Part shown: piece by piece, positions 63,344-64,000 of the stretch
Layout: every line of letters starts with the position of its first letter
Position numbering within the stretch: position 1 is the stretch's first letter
Assembly (NCBI GenBank): GCA_016786845.1
Contig: JAEUVB010000011.1
Location: forward strand, 1 to 64,000
Source: Chitinophagaceae bacterium
GTDB taxonomy: Bacteria; Bacteroidota; Bacteroidia; Chitinophagales; Chitinophagaceae
Length of the DNA: 64,000 bases
Direction of reading: 5' to 3'
Notes under the pieces: generated by a model
Databases searched by the model: none
Told to the model about the DNA's origin: nothing
What the model saw: only the letters and a program-made list of their open reading frames with translations
Translations under genes and position numbers: made by a program

Positions 63344-64000
63344 TCATTCACTTTCTGCCTTTGCGGGTTTCCAGCGGTTTGAATAGAGATAAAGACCACT
63401 CATAATAAACAATGAAAGCCAATACACAAACTCCGAGGCCCACGCATAGGGGAGGGAAAGATGAAATATTTCTACCACCGAATAGGTATAACAGATATAG
63501 AGAATAATGGCCACAAACTCAAAAACCAAATTGACCACCGTTTTTCCCGTACCCACCACAGCGGAAAAGCAAATCGTGGAAATGGACAGCATCCAGGTTG
63601 CGAAAATTACAATGCGGAGAGAAATCCTTCCGGTTTCGATTAACACAAGATCGGAAGTCATCAAACTCAAAAAAGAGACCGGGGAAATGAGCATCCATAA
63701 ACCGGCTAAAACCGTAAAACTGAAACTAACTGTAAGGATTTTTCGAATCACCGGTTTCACTTCATCGATCGCGCCTTGTCCGATGAGGTTGCTCACCATG
63801 GAGTTGCAAGTGGAGGCTAAGGCCCAGGTAGCGACACCCACTATGCCGAACACACTTCTAAGGATTTGAGAAACCGCAGATTCTGCTTTGCCGATATGTT
63901 CGACATACAGAAAGAAAAACTCCCAAGCGCCGATACTGAATAAATATTGAAAAATAAGAGGCAGAGATTTTAAAAAGATATGTTTCATCAGTCCCCAATC
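63344..64000 (-). CDS. MATE-family efflux transporter, C-terminal part (partial)
   Basis: The visible 218 residues contain about six membrane helices and the MATE half-repeat motif ILRSVFGIVGVATWALASTCNSMVSNLIGQG, then RKILTVSFSFTVL and ISLRIVIFATWMLSI. The frame is open to the window edge (DWGL before the internal ATG at 63988), so the N-terminal half lies outside. The family exports cations, drugs or lipid-linked compounds with Na+ or H+; the substrate cannot be told. Confidence 0.87.
   Translation of the reverse strand, partial: DWGLMKHIFLKSLPLIFQYLFSIGAWEFFFLYVEHIGKAESAVSQILRSVFGIVGVATWALASTCNSMVSNLIGQGAIDEVKPVIRKILTVSFSFTVLAGLWMLISPVSFLSLMTSDLVLIETGRISLRIVIFATWMLSISTICFSAVVGTGKTVVNLVFEFVAIILYICYTYSVVEIFHLSLPYAWASEFVYWLSLFIMSGLYLYSNRWKPAKAESE

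Overview
The window is a chromosomal segment of a Bacteroidota bacterium, most likely of the Chitinophagales/Sphingobacteriia type. The evidence is the Bacteroidota -7 promoter element (TAnnTTTG) in front of many genes, signal peptides ending in AQ, several probable type IX secretion (T9SS) C-terminal sorting domains, SprB-type repeats, a TonB receptor with a carboxypeptidase-like N-terminal domain, a ClpP with the Bacteroidota N-terminal signature, and a BLUF photoreceptor. No species can be named from the sequence alone.

Layout. 1-617: 3' end of a 23S rRNA gene, a 5S rRNA gene and the terminator of the rRNA operon. 635-7866: secreted hydrolase-like protein, GT2 polyprenol-phosphate glycosyltransferase, DnaQ-like exonuclease, DoxX/MauE-thioredoxin fusion, BLUF protein, UmuC-like Y-family polymerase, YdjM-like membrane protein. 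8019-13078: protein quality control block clpB, clpP, (antisense HNH nuclease), clpX. 13222-18839: Nramp-UspA fusion transporter, HMG-CoA-lyase-like enzyme, two secreted/lipoprotein genes, ALDH7-type aldehyde dehydrogenase. 19019-22365: an overlapping ECF sigma / membrane-anchored beta-barrel / PKD lipoprotein operon. 22381-26392: panB and the polyphosphate pair ppk1 and ppx. 26618-32338: a 1906-residue surface protein in which two DNRLRE-like domains are each inserted inside a SprB-type repeat. 32507-39251: PaiB-like and DHFR-like pair, delta-60 repeat protein, a coupled membrane protein and 58-residue lipoprotein, a DinB-like remnant, and a TPR-adenylate cyclase gene split by a frameshift at an A7 run. 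39415-41919: T9SS-exported BNR-type protein. 42132-43368: arsR-arsM with two matching operator palindromes. 43483-49581: TonB receptor, DUF5689-like lipoprotein and exported anchor-J protein, probably one operon. 49644-53158: orphan histidine kinase, tRNA-Leu(GAG), ABC-F ATPase. 53247-59211: lipoprotein, secreted protein, PorG/DUF6089-like barrel, pfkA, second BNR-type exported protein. 59428-64000: DUF1801 protein, a 714-bp array of 34 perfect-length 21-bp repeats, metallophosphoesterase and FMN reductase operon, a duplicated S23/four-helix-bundle gene, and a MATE transporter cut by the window edge.

How the parts relate. Housekeeping functions (proteolysis, polyphosphate, pantothenate, glycolysis, translesion synthesis) alternate with a large envelope inventory: at least five proteins carry features of T9SS cargo, and one barrel resembles PorG of that machine. 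Several genes have the -7 element only 4-5 bases before the start codon, so leaderless or near-leaderless mRNAs are likely. The most unusual structures are the nested SprB/DNRLRE architecture, the 21-bp minisatellite, the A7 frameshift in the cyclase, and the sigma/anti-sigma-like barrel operon.
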